Source: Aedes albopictus (lineage: Eukaryota > Arthropoda > Insecta > Diptera > Culicidae). From it: a stretch of DNA of 64,000 nucleotides. The translations under genes and the position numbers were made by a program. The stretch is taken from the NCBI RefSeq assembly GCF_035046485.1, contig NC_085137.1, positions 441,692,334 through 441,756,333 of the forward strand, read 5' to 3'. The notes under the pieces were generated by a model. The model was not told where the DNA came from, searched no databases, and worked only from the letters and a program-made list of their open reading frames with translations. Shown one piece after another: positions 44,838-56,267 of the stretch; positions within the stretch are counted from its first letter, which is position 1; every line of letters starts with the position of its first letter.

Positions 44838-45637
44838 AATTCGCCTTGACGGAGGCTCTCTGAGAGAATTGCGCTGTGCGTGAAATCAATTTTTTTCAAC
44901 ATGGGAAAGGATAGGAGCTGCATTTTCAAATGCTTCTAAAATATTTTAGGGACTTCAGATTGAAAAAAGTGTTAATGTTTTGCAATATACTTTCAATTAG
45001 CTACATTATAACTGGTTTTAGAAAAAAGTTTTTAAATCACAATGTTATGTCTATAATATAGCGTATCAAAATCTCATTCGATAACATTAAGAACGTTTTG
45101 CTTGAAAAAATTTCTATAAAGAATTAGAAGCATTTGAAAATGCAGCTCCTATCCTTTCCCATGTTAAAAAAATTGTTTTCACGCAAGCGCAATAGGCTCC
45201 TAAAGTCCTATCGGGATTCTTGTTTTAAACCATAATATATGGTTCAAGAGTACATATTTACTCATTTTTTGACGTTTTTATTAAACGTAGTTGAAGATAT
45301 ATAATTTTTATTTTTTTAGCCTTTTGTCTCGTCCCTAGCTTATAACACATACTTTGAGTGATTTTTTTTCACCGTGTATGTCAGATAGGAACATTTTTGA
45401 AATCCCAGTGCGAAAAATGTCGAGGTCAGTCACACAAGGTTGACCTCAAATGTCAAAGTAGAACTATTTACCATTTTACTTATTTCGAATTTTCTCATTA
45501 TTCCTTTGTTTTTAAAGTTCGAGTAAAGTACAATTCCGATTTGAATACCATGCTTGATCGTATTATTCAATATAAGCGAGATTTCGTCTTTAATTTTAGG
45601 ACCCTATTCTCTCAGAGAGCCTCCGTCAAGGCGAATT
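44838..45637. mobile_element. 800-bp element with 32-bp TIRs
   Basis: AATTCGCCTTGACGGAGGCT...GAGAGAAT is mirrored at 45606-45637. Inner inverted arms contain GGGAAAGGATAGGAGCTGCA and ATTTTCAAATGCTTCTA (about 44902-44940 and 45128-45167). No transposase frame. Confidence 0.85.
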
Positions 45638-45941
45638 AAAAAAAAAAAGCTGGTACACTGAAAGGTGGCTTGCAGTAATGACAAGTATAAAAATGTTTTT
45701 AAATTTACCATGGCAAAACGATCATCGACCCACCAACGATGAGAGCTTTTATTCATATGTCTTATATGTAAATGTAATATTTAATATAAGACAGTTTTGC
45801 GTTTAACACCAGAGTAAACCCAGCACAAAAATAAGTAAATATACTTTCGTGTGCATGCACGGATGTGTGCATCATTCCTAGCGTGGGGCCATCGCCTCCT
45901 CGCTCCGCGGCTTCGCACGCAAGCGAGAAAAGGCAAGCCGA
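45638..45941. other. No feature recognised
   Basis: AT-rich, then rising GC toward the possible exon on the right. Confidence 0.35.
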
Positions 45942-46735
45942 TCAGTCAGTCATCGTCGGTGAATCGAAATGCAAACTGCTTTTGCCGTTGCTGCTCGTCA
46001 TCGTCGTCACCGCCGCCTCAAAAATTCTTGCTTCATCAGCTCCGACTGCTGACCAAAATCCAAAAAAAAAAGTCCGTTTCGCGTGGAAGCACGGAAGTGT
46101 GGACATTCTTTCCCACAAATCCCGAAGCAGGTAGGTTTCCGACAAGTGCGAAAGTGTCCGGATCCGGTGGTCGCGTCGCGAAATTCCGACAAAATTTTGC
46201 TGGCAGCGAAACGAAAAAAAAAAAGATTGTGGTGAATCGTCTTCATCATCGATGTCGTGGGTCGTCCGTCGCGCGGTGGGGTGTTGCTGAAGGAAAGAGC
46301 AGGACGTGGCCAGCGGCAAGTGCAGTGCGCCAGAGCGAGAGGGAAGTTGCAAAGTTGACCGTCGTCGTGCAGTGTGTTGGTTAAAAATTTCTGCTGCGGC
46401 TGATGATTTTTGTGTGGAGTGTTGTGTGGGGTGGTGAAGGAAAAGAGTGGTGAGAAAGGAGCAAAAAAAAACGGGAGAAAGTGCTACTTTTGGCTGATTT
46501 TTGCCCAGTGTGCGAAGAAGAAGCATTAGGAGTTTTCGGATGTAATTTTGCGTGATAATCCTGTAGATTGTGCAGGTTGCTCTGGTTTGGCTGACACAGG
46601 ATTACTACAAGGGCGGCCTTGCGGAGGATTCCAACTGGAATACAGTGGACAGGACAGCAGTCGTCGCCCAGTTCCGTGTGGAGTAGTGTTGGCCGATTTT
46701 TGCTGCCCTCGGTTTCCTGTGTATGTGTTGAGTTG
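45942..46735 (+). promoter_or_regulatory. Possible promoter and long 5' non-coding exon
   Basis: This roughly 800-nt stretch is much richer in GC and CpG than its surroundings and is free of recognised repeats. It begins near ATCAGTCAGTCATC, which resembles the arthropod initiator (TCAGT). It ends at TTG|gtaagaat (donor at 46736), with an earlier possible donor GCAG|gtaggt near 46131. Several open frames cross it on both strands, but none has a known motif, so it would be mostly untranslated. I infer the first exon of a gene whose coding exons lie far downstream; no such exon is in the window. Confidence 0.35.
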
Positions 46736-46736
46736 G

Positions 46737-47164
46737 TAAGAATTTTTTATGCTTTTATCGTCATTGTGGGGGTTTTATTGTTACTGCATTGGCTTCAAAC
46801 GGAGAGATGATAACAATTACGACAATATTGATTATGTAAGTCAGTTGGACTTGGCTAGAAGTTCCTCCGAAAGGAAAAGTTCAGTTACTGATGGACATTA
46901 CCGAGGCTGCATTCTTTGCCACTGTCATGTTTTTCTCCCCCGTGATGTTTGCGTTCTGTCAAAATGCGATATTCTCCGGATGTGTTGGTGCAAGACAGGG
47001 CGCCCAGTTTTATGACTCCTGGGCTAGATTTTACAATAGTATATTTTTCTTTACCCGATGAATGTACAAGATGGTTTACGTATGATTAATAAATTCAATT
47101 ACAATTATATATAATACTTATTTTATGAAGTATTGAACAAGATTCGAGCACAGTAAAATATGCA
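46737..47164. other. No feature recognised
   Basis: Would be intron if the preceding exon is real. Otherwise unassigned. Confidence 0.35.
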
Positions 47165-49130
47165 TAAAATAGCCCCTGAAGATATTTCTAGAGGAATCCG
47201 TGAAGGAATTCCTAGAGCAATACCTGAAAGAATTTTATGAGGAATCCCTGAATTAATTCCCAGAGCAATCCCTGGAGGAATTCCTAGAGGAATTTCTAGA
47301 GAGGTCTAGAAGAATATAGAGGAATCTGGAGGAATTCCTAGAGGAACCTGGAGGAACTTCTAGAGGATTACCTGAAGGAATTCCATGAGAAATTAATGGA
47401 AGAATATCTGGAGGAATCCTTGGAGGTATTCGTAGAGGAATCCCAAAAGAAATTCTTTGAGGAATTCCTAAAGGAATCTGGAGGAATTCCCGGAAAAATC
47501 CCTAGAAGAATTCCCAGAGGTATCCTTGGAGGAGTTCCCAGAGGAATTCTTAGAGGAATTCCCAGAGGAATCCCTGAAGGAATTCCCAGAGGAATCCCTG
47601 AAGGAATTCCCAGAGGAATCCCTGGATGAGTTTCCAGAGGAATTCTTACAGCAATCCATGGAGGAACTCCTGAAGGGATATCCAGAGCAATCCCTCGGGA
47701 AATTCCTGGAGCATTTCATGGAGGAATCCCTGAAGGAATTCCCAGAGGAATTCCTGGAGGGATTCCTAGAGAAATTTCTGGAGGGATTCCTAGAGAAATT
47801 TCTGGAGGAATTCCTGAAGGAATTCTTAGAGAAATCCCTGAAGGAATTCCTAGAGAAATTTCTGAAGGAATTCCTAGAGGAATCTCTGTATGAATTCCTA
47901 GAGGAATCCGTGTTTGAATTCTTGGAGGAAACTTTGGAGAAACGAGCAGAAGAATACTAGTAAGAATTCCTAGAGAAATTCTTGGAGGAGATCCTGGAGA
48001 AATTCCCGGTGGACTTATTCCAAAAAAATCCTAGAGAAATCCATGAAGGAGTCCCAAGAGAAATAACTGGAGGAATTCCTAATGGTATTTCTAGAGAGGT
48101 CTGGAAGAATCTTGAGGAATCTAGAGGAATCCCTGGGGGAACTTCTAGAGGAATACCTGAAGGAATTCCATGAGAAATTATGGAAGAATATCTGGAGGAA
48201 TCCCTGGAGGAATTCGTAGAGGAATCACAGGAGAAATCCTTTGAGGAATTCCTAGAGGAATCCTTGGAAGAATTCCTAAAGGAATCTCTGGAGGAATTCC
48301 CGGAGAAATCCCTAGAAGAATTCCTAGAGGTATCCTTGGAGGAGTTCCCAGAGGAATTCCCAGAGGAATCCCTGGAGGAATTCCCAGAGGAATCCCTGAA
48401 GGAATTCCCAGAGGAATCCCTGGAGGAGTTCCCAGAGGAATTCCTACAGCAATCCATGGAGGAATTCCTGAAGGGATATCCCTCGGGAAATTCTTGGAGC
48501 AATTCATGGAGGAATCCCTGGAGGAATTCCTGAAGAAATTCGTAGAAGAATTCCTGGAGGAATTCCCAGAGGAATTCCTGGAGGGATTCCTAGAACAATT
48601 TCTGCAGGAATTCCTAGAGCAATCCCTGGAGGAATTTCTAGAGGAATCCCTGAAGTAATTCCCAGAGGAATCCCTGAAGGAATTCCTAGAGGAATCTCTG
48701 TATGTATTCCTAGAGTAATCCGTGTATGAAGAGGAATGAGTAGAAGAATACTTTTAGAATTCCTAGAGAAATTCTTAGAGGAGATCTTGGAGAAATTCCC
48801 AGTGGACTCCTTTTAAAAAAACTTCGTAGAGAAATCCATGGACGAGTCCCAAGAAAAATTACTGGAGGAATTCCTAGAGGAATCCCAGGAGGAATTCCTA
48901 GAGGAAACTCTGCAGGAATTAGTAGAAGAATCCCTGGAAGAATTCCTAGAGAAATCCATGGAGGAATACTCAGAGCAATCCCTTGAGAAATTTCTAGATA
49001 AATCCTTGGAGTAGTTCCAAGTGAAATCACTAGAGGAATTACCACAAAAATTACTGAAAGAAGTTCCTAGTGGAATTCCTAAAACAGTAGGCATCTGGAA
49101 GAATTCCAATTGAAATTTTGGAGGAAATTC
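47165..49130. repeat. 24-bp minisatellite with an ~800-bp higher-order duplication
   Basis: GGAATTCCCAGAGGAATCCCTGAA-type 24-mers, many with EcoRI sites. A composite segment occurs twice, about 784-802 bp apart: ATGGAAGAATATCTGGAGGA at 47396 and 48180, GAGGAATCTCTGTATG near 47878 and 48690, and GGAGAAATTCCC(A/G)GTGGACT near 47994 and 48789. Open frames of 100-180 codons on both strands follow from the 24-bp period. Confidence 0.9.
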
Positions 49131-49514
49131 TGTTTATGAATTCCTGTAATTACTGGGATAAATTCCTAATGAAATTCATTGAGGACTCCTAGTTGGAATT
49201 TTTGAAAATGTTGCCATTAAAATTTTCAGTATATTGTGCAACAATTCCTAGCGAAATTATACTTCTTTGGAGAATTGTTGGAGAAATTATCCTAAGATTC
49301 TCCATTCTCAACTTTTGGTAAAAGTAAGGCTGTACTTGACAAAAAAGCATTTGAATAAACTAAATGACGATTCTTTCTCTTTTGTTTTTGTACATCATAG
49401 GTTGTTTCTTCTAGGAATGCGACTATTTTTCCTTTCGGTCATCTCATTCGAGCAAATGCCTTTTGAGAATCTGTCATAAGACCGTTTAATTGGACCACTT
49501 ACTTAGTTAAACAT
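49131..49514. other. No gene recognised
   Basis: Fading minisatellite, then unassigned sequence. Confidence 0.4.
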
Positions 49515-49674
49515 TAGGGGTACTCACTGAACAGATTAAATTGCTGCGTTAGCCATGATTTTCTGATTATTTGAAATGTTTCATGATTTTGCGAGTGAAA
49601 TAATCAAAGATTGCCTTGGTGATCGCGACTTTTAATCAGTTTAATCAGTTTACGCTGTTAAGTGAATCCCCCTA
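49515..49674. mobile_element. 160-bp MITE
   Basis: TAGGGGTACTCACTGAACAG and TTAAAT... are mirrored by TTTAATCAGTTTACGCTGTT and AAGTGAATCCCCCTA. Confidence 0.75.
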
Positions 49675-49959
49675 TTAGCTTTAACGTTAACACTTCAGCG
49701 AGGTTAATATGACCCATCCGTTCTTCTTCTTATTATTTACGATACATCCCAACGGGGGCTTCTTAGCACAGTGTTCTATGACTGTGGTAGTGAGTGAATT
49801 TAAAAATGTTATTAATTAGTTTAAATTGTCACCTATATGGTTTCGCAATATGCGATTTACACAGTGTATTCTGTGTATCCTCGTCTTTGGCGTTTTTCAA
49901 TCGTTACCTCTCTAGTTTTATTGCTTAATCTTGCCTAATTTGGGTAGTGGCTTCGATTA

Positions 49960-52035
49960 GGGTAGCTCAGATCAATCTTCAGCTTAAAAGAACAGCAACG
50001 ATCATTCTTTGCAGACTTGTACTGGTACAGCCCAAGTGGCCTTAGTCCAAGAACCTTACTTTTGTGAGGAAAGTTTCTATCTAGGAAACCCTGTGAAGTG
50101 AACCCATGGTTTGCTACTTCCGGTAAAAATGAAATGGCAAACTCGCGTGTCATGCCTCGAGCCTGTGTGCTTATCATCAACGCTATCGTTGCTGCACTCG
50201 TCGCTGAATTAACCACCAGAGATGCATGTGCTGTCACAATTGATGCATGCGTTGGAAACCTCAACAGGAAATACGTCTATTGTTCGGTTTATTTACCGCT
50301 TACGGATGCTTTCAAACAAGTCATTGCACACTGTACTTCTGATGAGGAAGTTCTGGAATGCTTATTCAGCACACACTTCCCTGGATGTGTGGATATTACA
50401 TCTTCGGATGAATCTGATGTCTTTTTTTGTAGTTATGGTTGCCTAGCTTCGGCTCGGAGTATTGCAACTATAGAATCGATTGAGTGGATCCTTTCAAATC
50501 TTCTGGGGCAGAAGGGGTTTATCCCATTTCTCTTTAAAAAGATTTTATTATTTCAAACATGTTTTGAAAAAAAAAACTTGTTAGCAGTTTTTTACAGAGT
50601 ATATTTCCAAATCTTGGCGGGATATTACTGTGAAGTTTATTCCGAAAGTGGGTCGTGCGCCGTATGAAGATGCAATGGAACTCTTTCAGTTTGATCTCTT
50701 TTCTTCTGAAATGCTTAGAAAGCATTGTGGGTCATCACATCCGTGATGTTCATCTGGCCAACATGCCTCTTCATGTGAACCAACATGCCTTTCCACAACC
50801 AACACGCCAAATGCTCAAAAACCGACATATCTTCTCGGCATTGCGTCGAACAGCGATTAGAAAATTGAATAATAGAAAATTGAGAAAATTGAGTGTGGAT
50901 GCCCCAAGGGGGAGTCTTGTCAGCGCTTTTGTGGAATCTCGTAGCAGATACGTTATTGAGTCAACTCAATCATTGCGGTTTTCCTACTTAGGGGTTTTGC
51001 CGATGACTACCTAACAACGTTAGTTGGAATGTGATTCAGCACCCTTTTCAACCTGTTGCAAAGCGCTCTTCAGGTAGTTGAGGGTTGGTGTCACCCAGCA
51101 TGACCTTTTGGTTCATCCGAGTAAAACATTTATTGTTCTTTTTACGGAAAGGCAAAACCGTAATGGCGTTCGACATTTGTATCTCATTGATTCTGAAATC
51201 GATATGGCTGAACAGGTAAATTACGTTGGAGTCATTCTTGATTCCAAGCTTTCCTGGACACCTCACTTTGAGTTCAGAATCAAGAAAGCTTGTATGGCCT
51301 TCGGGCAATGCTGGCGTATCTTTGGTACAACTTGGGGTCTAAAACCCAAGTATATCAAATGGATTTACACAACTGTTGTTCGTCCAATATTGGCCTATGG
51401 ATGACTTGTGTGGTGGCAGAAGAGCGAAGTGAGAACGATCCAATCAAAATTAGGCCATCTCCAAAGGATGTGCTCCCACGACAGCGCTCGAAGTTGTGTT
51501 TGACGTTGCCTCACTACACATTCATCTTAAACAAGAAGCACTTTCTTGGTTTTCCGCTTATCGGTACTCGGCTTACTAGAGGAAACTCCTGTGAATCGCA
51601 GATCAACACACACCGCGCTGTTTCAACTTTTGGTGGATTGAGACAAAGTTCCTTGCTCCGATTGATCTTACATTTTTACTGTAACTGGCTAACATCTAAT
51701 ATCTATTTAAAAATACCTTGAGATAGAATTTTTTGTTTGATTTTTTTTCTTTCTGAAAAAATATAAATCTTCATTTTTTTCTTTAGAAATTTCGCTCGAG
51801 TTTAAGGAGATTGGCCAATATCTTGAATTATAGGTAGAGACAAGGCCGTGCACAAGGGGGGGGGGGTGGTTGGGGGTTAAACCCTCCCCATCACCGACGC
51901 TTCTTACACTAGGCGCCCTCCGCCTTTTGCCGAAATTGGGAAAAACCCCTCCCTTGGCGCCACTTCTGTGCACGGGCCTGGGTAGAGACGAGCCAGCCAA
52001 GGGCTGAAAGTCTCTTTAATAAAGACAAATCAATA
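49960..52035 (+). pseudogene. Degenerate Jockey-clade-like LINE
   Basis: Plus strand. Starts with a VAQINLQLKRTATII endonuclease start, then RACVLIINAIVAALVAELTT and VTIDACVGNLNRKYVYCSVY (endonuclease). Then come SIEWILSNLLGQKGFIPFLF, SFLLKCLESIVGHHIRDVHL (RT), SKTFIVLFTERQNRNGVRHL and VNYVGVILDSKLSWTPHFEF (RT thumb), and IYTTVVRPILAYG. Internal deletions (the RT core is largely missing), stops and frameshifts are many. The 3' UTR ends GACGAGCCAGCCAAGGGCTG...AATAAAGACAAATCAATATC. A MITE lies in the UTR at 51842-51980. Clade recognised by motif only. Confidence 0.8.
51842..51980. mobile_element. 139-bp MITE with a 9-bp TSD in the LINE 3' UTR
   Basis: Ends AAGGCCGTGCAC and GTGCACGGGCCTG. GGTAGAGAC occurs at 51833-51841 and 51981-51989. 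Contains a G12-like tract. The short TIR and 9-bp TSD suggest a MULE-type origin. Confidence 0.85.
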
Positions 52036-54577
52036 TCTTGAATCTCACTAATTTTATGCATAAATTATGTTCAGAGGTTCGAAACATAATGTTTTATTTA
52101 AATTTTATTGAAGCACGATCTTGATATCAGTACATAATTATGCATCAAAAATGTTGATCATTGATAGAAGTTCAAGACATTCGTTTTATTTTGTAAACTA
52201 GTGTTATTGGTCTGTACTTCGTTCGACGGGAATAAGATCCAAACGCTATCACAAACTGTTGCTTATTAGTTTTTTACAGAAGCTATGAACGCCCAAAGTT
52301 CCATTATTCTGGTCATCGTATTCCAATTGCATGGTAGACACGGTAGACATCTAACTTCTTTTTTTCCTCTTCAAGTCCTATTTCCAATAACAGCCGTTCC
52401 AACTGGCATTCACCAGTATGGTTCTGAAAAGCCCAAATCGGCGAAACATCAGACATCACAACACTACACCGGGGATAGTGTGGTGGTGACGATCTCTGTC
52501 CCTGTCGTAGATTCACACACAAAGGCATCGTCACTTTGACGTACAGGAAACACGAAGCATCCTGTAAGAGCGTATCTTATTATACGCCAGGATACCTAGA
52601 TTCAGTATAACATTAAACTGTATTGGGAGCATGTTTTGTGCTGCTGTTACAGCAACGCCTTTCCAGCGAGACAAGCAATGCCCCAAGTGCCCCAAGTACA
52701 GTGGATATCGAACAATCAATCGAAAAAAACAAACCCAGAGTGCAATGCACGTTACAGTGTTTTTTTTTTGTGTGAAGAGTGGAGAAAAATATCGATGTTT
52801 TCGTGCTGCCAGTCCAGGCCCGTGTGAGAAAGCAGCAAATTTTTCGATAATTAGTTTGCTGTGATTCGACTTTGAGGTAGCGAGTTTGCTTTGCTGCTCC
52901 AAGACTCACCCATACCGTGGCAATATACGGCGATTTTGCATCAATGTACAATGTACCTCTTCTACATACATTCAATTCCACTGAGCAGAAGAAGAGAGAA
53001 AATACCAACAAGCAACCCAACAGACAGACAGATAGCCAGACAAACGACGGATGAGAACCACCACTGGTGGAGCACTGTCTGCATAAAGTCTGTCGGGGAT
53101 ACGAAAGGACGGATTTGACGACGACGATTCTCGTCGATATTTCTGACTTTGCTTGGATGAACAGTGTTTAAATCTATAAAACAGTTTTCATGGCCTAATA
53201 TGATCAACAAATCTTCGGTAATGCTTAAGCTTAAAAATTACCTTAAGATGTAATACTAACAACAGTATATTAACAATAATAAACAACAAAATGCTTGCTT
53301 TTACGGAAAGGTTACAATTATTGCCATGTAACCGTTGTGTGGTTGTAACATCAACACAGTATTTTCCTGTACGTGTATTCATTCAGACTGACTCATAAGC
53401 AGATAGACGGAGAGCACCGAGAACACCAGAAGAGCGTGGAACGTTTCATTGATTGACATCATCGGACCCCGTTTTCGGTTATAATGCGAAAGGAAATCCC
53501 ATTGTTTTTGTTGGTGCTGTCAGCACGGCGTGAAAACATCAAACTTTTAGGTACCCTATAGCTACAGCAGCAGCTACTAGCGAGCCTTGTTATCAACATA
53601 CACACAATTGATTCCCATCAGTAGTGATCGACGTGAAGTGGGTGGTAAATGTAAACCTGGAACGCGAACGCGTTAGTAAAATATTTATCGACGTAACCGA
53701 AAGTTGCGGAAGACGAAAGTCGATTGCGTCCAGGTTCGAGGACGCCAGGAAAGGATGGGAGTGACCCTTGCCTGAAATAAACACCATTAGGTTGATTAAT
53801 TCGGGGAAAACAAATAGTGTGTGCTTCTGTCTGAATTCTGGTGGGTTGATGTCCTGTGTTCTGAGACCTATGAATGTCGTCTGTGATCGAACGGTTTGAA
53901 ATAGTGCGGGGAAAATGTTGAAATGTCGAAATCCAGTGGGAAGTAGATCTAGTCGGAACTTGAAGTGACGTAAGAAGTTTCATTCTAATTAGATTTTTAT
54001 ATAAATAGGTACGATTTCTGTAAATCATTTGCATGTATTCCTATTGCTTTCGATTGGATTTCCATATATTTATCCAATCGAAACAAACTCTGGAGCAACA
54101 TTTGAAAAGGGCCCAAGAAGTCTGAATTTTTTATTCGTACGTGGCTCATCCTTATTTATGTGATCTTTCTGCGAGTGTGTCAAGCTCCTACTTTGGGTCG
54201 TCGTGGGTCATCGTGGGTCGCGAGATGAACTAACTTCGGGTTAATAATCTCGTCAATACGTAGGAACCCTCTAGAATAAGCTAATCATAAAAAAACTCCG
54301 TGGAGGAATCTCTAAAGAATGCATCGAAGAATTTTTTTAAAGAATCTGAATCAATGTGCTCCAAGATGCTAGACAAACACCTAAATTAATTGTCTGAACA
54401 AACCCTCAGTAGACTTCTGGATTGCATCAGCACGTAAATTACTGAATGAACTACTAAAGTAATCTCTAGGAAAGTTTCAGGAGGCCAATGTTGATTTTTG
54501 AAGGCATTCTTTCTTGAACTCTGCGGTGATCGAAATGTGAGTTGTGGTGTGAAAAAATGTTATTTGTTGTAAATGTT
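52036..54577. other. Apparently low-repeat sequence without a supported gene
   Basis: This 2.5-kb stretch has higher GC in places (about 52280-53120 and 53400-53960) and no recognised transposon. Open frames of 60-138 codons occur on both strands, without motifs or splice-consistent continuation. ACAGACAGACAGATAG near 53020 is a short microsatellite. It could contain non-coding exons or regulatory sequence of a neighbouring gene. Confidence 0.4.
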
Positions 54578-54632
54578 GATTGATTGATTTATCTTTATTT
54601 GAGAGACTTTCAGCCCTTGGCTGGTTCGTCTC
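54578..54632 (-). mobile_element. 55-bp LINE 3'-tail insertion with perfect TSD
   Basis: On the minus strand it reads GAGACGAACCAGCCAAGGGC...CTCTCAAATAAAGATAAATC, matching the 3' end of the LINE at 51984-52035. It is flanked by the 14-bp TTGTTGTAAATGTT at 54564-54577 and 54633-54646. An extremely 5'-truncated target-primed insertion. Confidence 0.88.
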
Positions 54633-54700
54633 TTGTTGTAAATGTTCATTAAATGTGTTTTTGTTAAAATAATTTATTTTCGTGTAATAAATTTTAGTGT

Positions 54701-54745
54701 CTGAGGATGGCTGAAGAAAACAGTAAGCCGAAACGTCACAACGTT
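54701..54745 (+). ncRNA. Hammerhead-ribozyme-like motif (type I layout)
   Basis: CTGAGGA at 54701-54707 fits CUGANGA. GGCT (54709-54712) pairs with AGCC (54726-54729) as stem II, followed directly by GAAA (54730-54733). Stem III is ACGT (54733-54736) with ACGT (54741-54744) and a CACA loop. The cleavage-site base would be T at 54745, which is allowed but uncommon. Stem I is weak (GTGT against AAAC with a mismatch). Such motifs occur in Penelope-like elements, but no PLE coding sequence was seen nearby. Confidence 0.5.
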
Positions 54746-55141
54746 AAACCAATAGTTTTCATTGGCTCACCGAGAAACATCAATAAAACAGATAAATATC
54801 AGTTAACGGTGATTAGCACATCCAAATAATGACAAACAGTCTAATGGGTCCTTAAAGGATTTTTTATTGCAGATTTCATAAAGCAATTAACTTCTGATAT
54901 ATCATCAGCATTTCCAGACCATTGTGTTAATAGGTTATAACAACCATTGCGAATTAATGCTTCATCGTTTTACTTCTGTGTGTTAGTATTTACAATGGTT
55001 ATTCGGCTCTTTACACATGTTGGTTGAGATTTAATATTAGGCTTTCGCAAGATATAACCTACACCAGCGAGCTATTTGTTCGATCTTCAAATATCAAAAT
55101 GATATGGCTTAGATGTTTAATAAACAACTTTAATTTTTGTC
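54746..55141. other. No feature recognised
   Basis: AT-rich; nothing supported. Confidence 0.35.
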
Positions 55142-55819
55142 ATATCCGGAGTAATTAGCGAATAGGGCGTAACTGACAAAGCAATAACATTGCGAAAACA
55201 ACAACCGAATTTGGCTGATACAATTTCAATTCCTATTTAGGGGTAATTCAGAGGAACTCAACATGAACAAGCTTAAATGACACAATTTTGACACATTTTC
55301 TTGATTTTCTAATAAAACAGTACAAATTTGCTAAATTTTGCACTAAAAATTGCATTTATTTAATAACGCCTGAATTGATATCTTAGAATGCTAATTTCGC
55401 CCAATACTATGCGCCTCGAATCGATATCATTTTCAGAATCGCCTTTTACTATTCGCCTTGTTTATGATTTTGACAGAATTTCGCCATTCATTTGCTTTCG
55501 CCGTGTTTACGTTTTGATTTCAGTTTCGCCTTCTACTATCGCCGTGTTTACGTGTTGATTTCAGTTTCGCCTTTCACTTTCGTAAACAAAACACCAAACA
55601 AAACAAAGGAGTACAAGGCGTAATTCTTGTTCTTGTTCGTTTGGAAGAGAATGGGATTACGCCTTTTACTCAATCAGTGATTTTCAATAGTTAGAAAAGT
55701 GATATCAAGGAAACTTTGTGTGCATTTAAAAGACAAATCTAGCTTCTTTTCACTCCTGCAATTACTCAAATTGTGTACATTTGGTTGGTTACGGCTTTTT
55801 CGCTAATTATTACGGATAT
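55142..55819. mobile_element. 678-bp MITE with ATATCCGGAGTAATTAGCGA ends
   Basis: The left end ATATCCGGAGTAATTAGCGA is mirrored by CGCTAATTATTACGGATAT. Near-repeats of TTTCGCC...GCCGTGTTTACG...TTGATTTCAG occur two to three times at 55490-55580. No transposase. Confidence 0.75.
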
Positions 55820-56259
55820 CTTTTCAAAAGTCACTACTTTGCCCCTACCCGGGAAGTTTCCGTTGAACCAATAGACCTATGTTTGTGAATAATTCGTAAC
55901 TGAATTAACGGAGAGATTTTTTACAATGGCAAAAGATACCTGCAGAAATTCTTAGCTAAAACCAGAGTTGAATGGACCACTAAAATAAGTAAGACGGCCG
56001 CTATGGAATGAACAGATAGCGCCACCGTAGCCTTGTGTGTTTAACATAACTCAACTGCTGTCACAATGCTAATGTCCATGTAAAATGGCGCCTCTGTTTG
56101 ATCAAAATTTAGAATTTGAAAACTCAAATAAATATTATTATAATTGCAGATAGGATAGAAATCTACTTCGTCATATGCGCAAATTCCCATATTATCAGAC
56201 GATAATAGCAAATTATTGCAGATATCTTTGCTAATGGTTCATCAGATGGAAGCAAAAAG
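55820..56259. other. No feature recognised
   Basis: AT-rich sequence; nothing supported. Confidence 0.35.
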
Positions 56260-56267
56260 ATGTAGAC

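Noticed and set aside
45942..46526. 194-codon minus-strand and 177-codon plus-strand overlapping frames as genes
   Set aside because: Overlapping on both strands in GC-rich sequence with no motif; a non-coding exon explains the region better.
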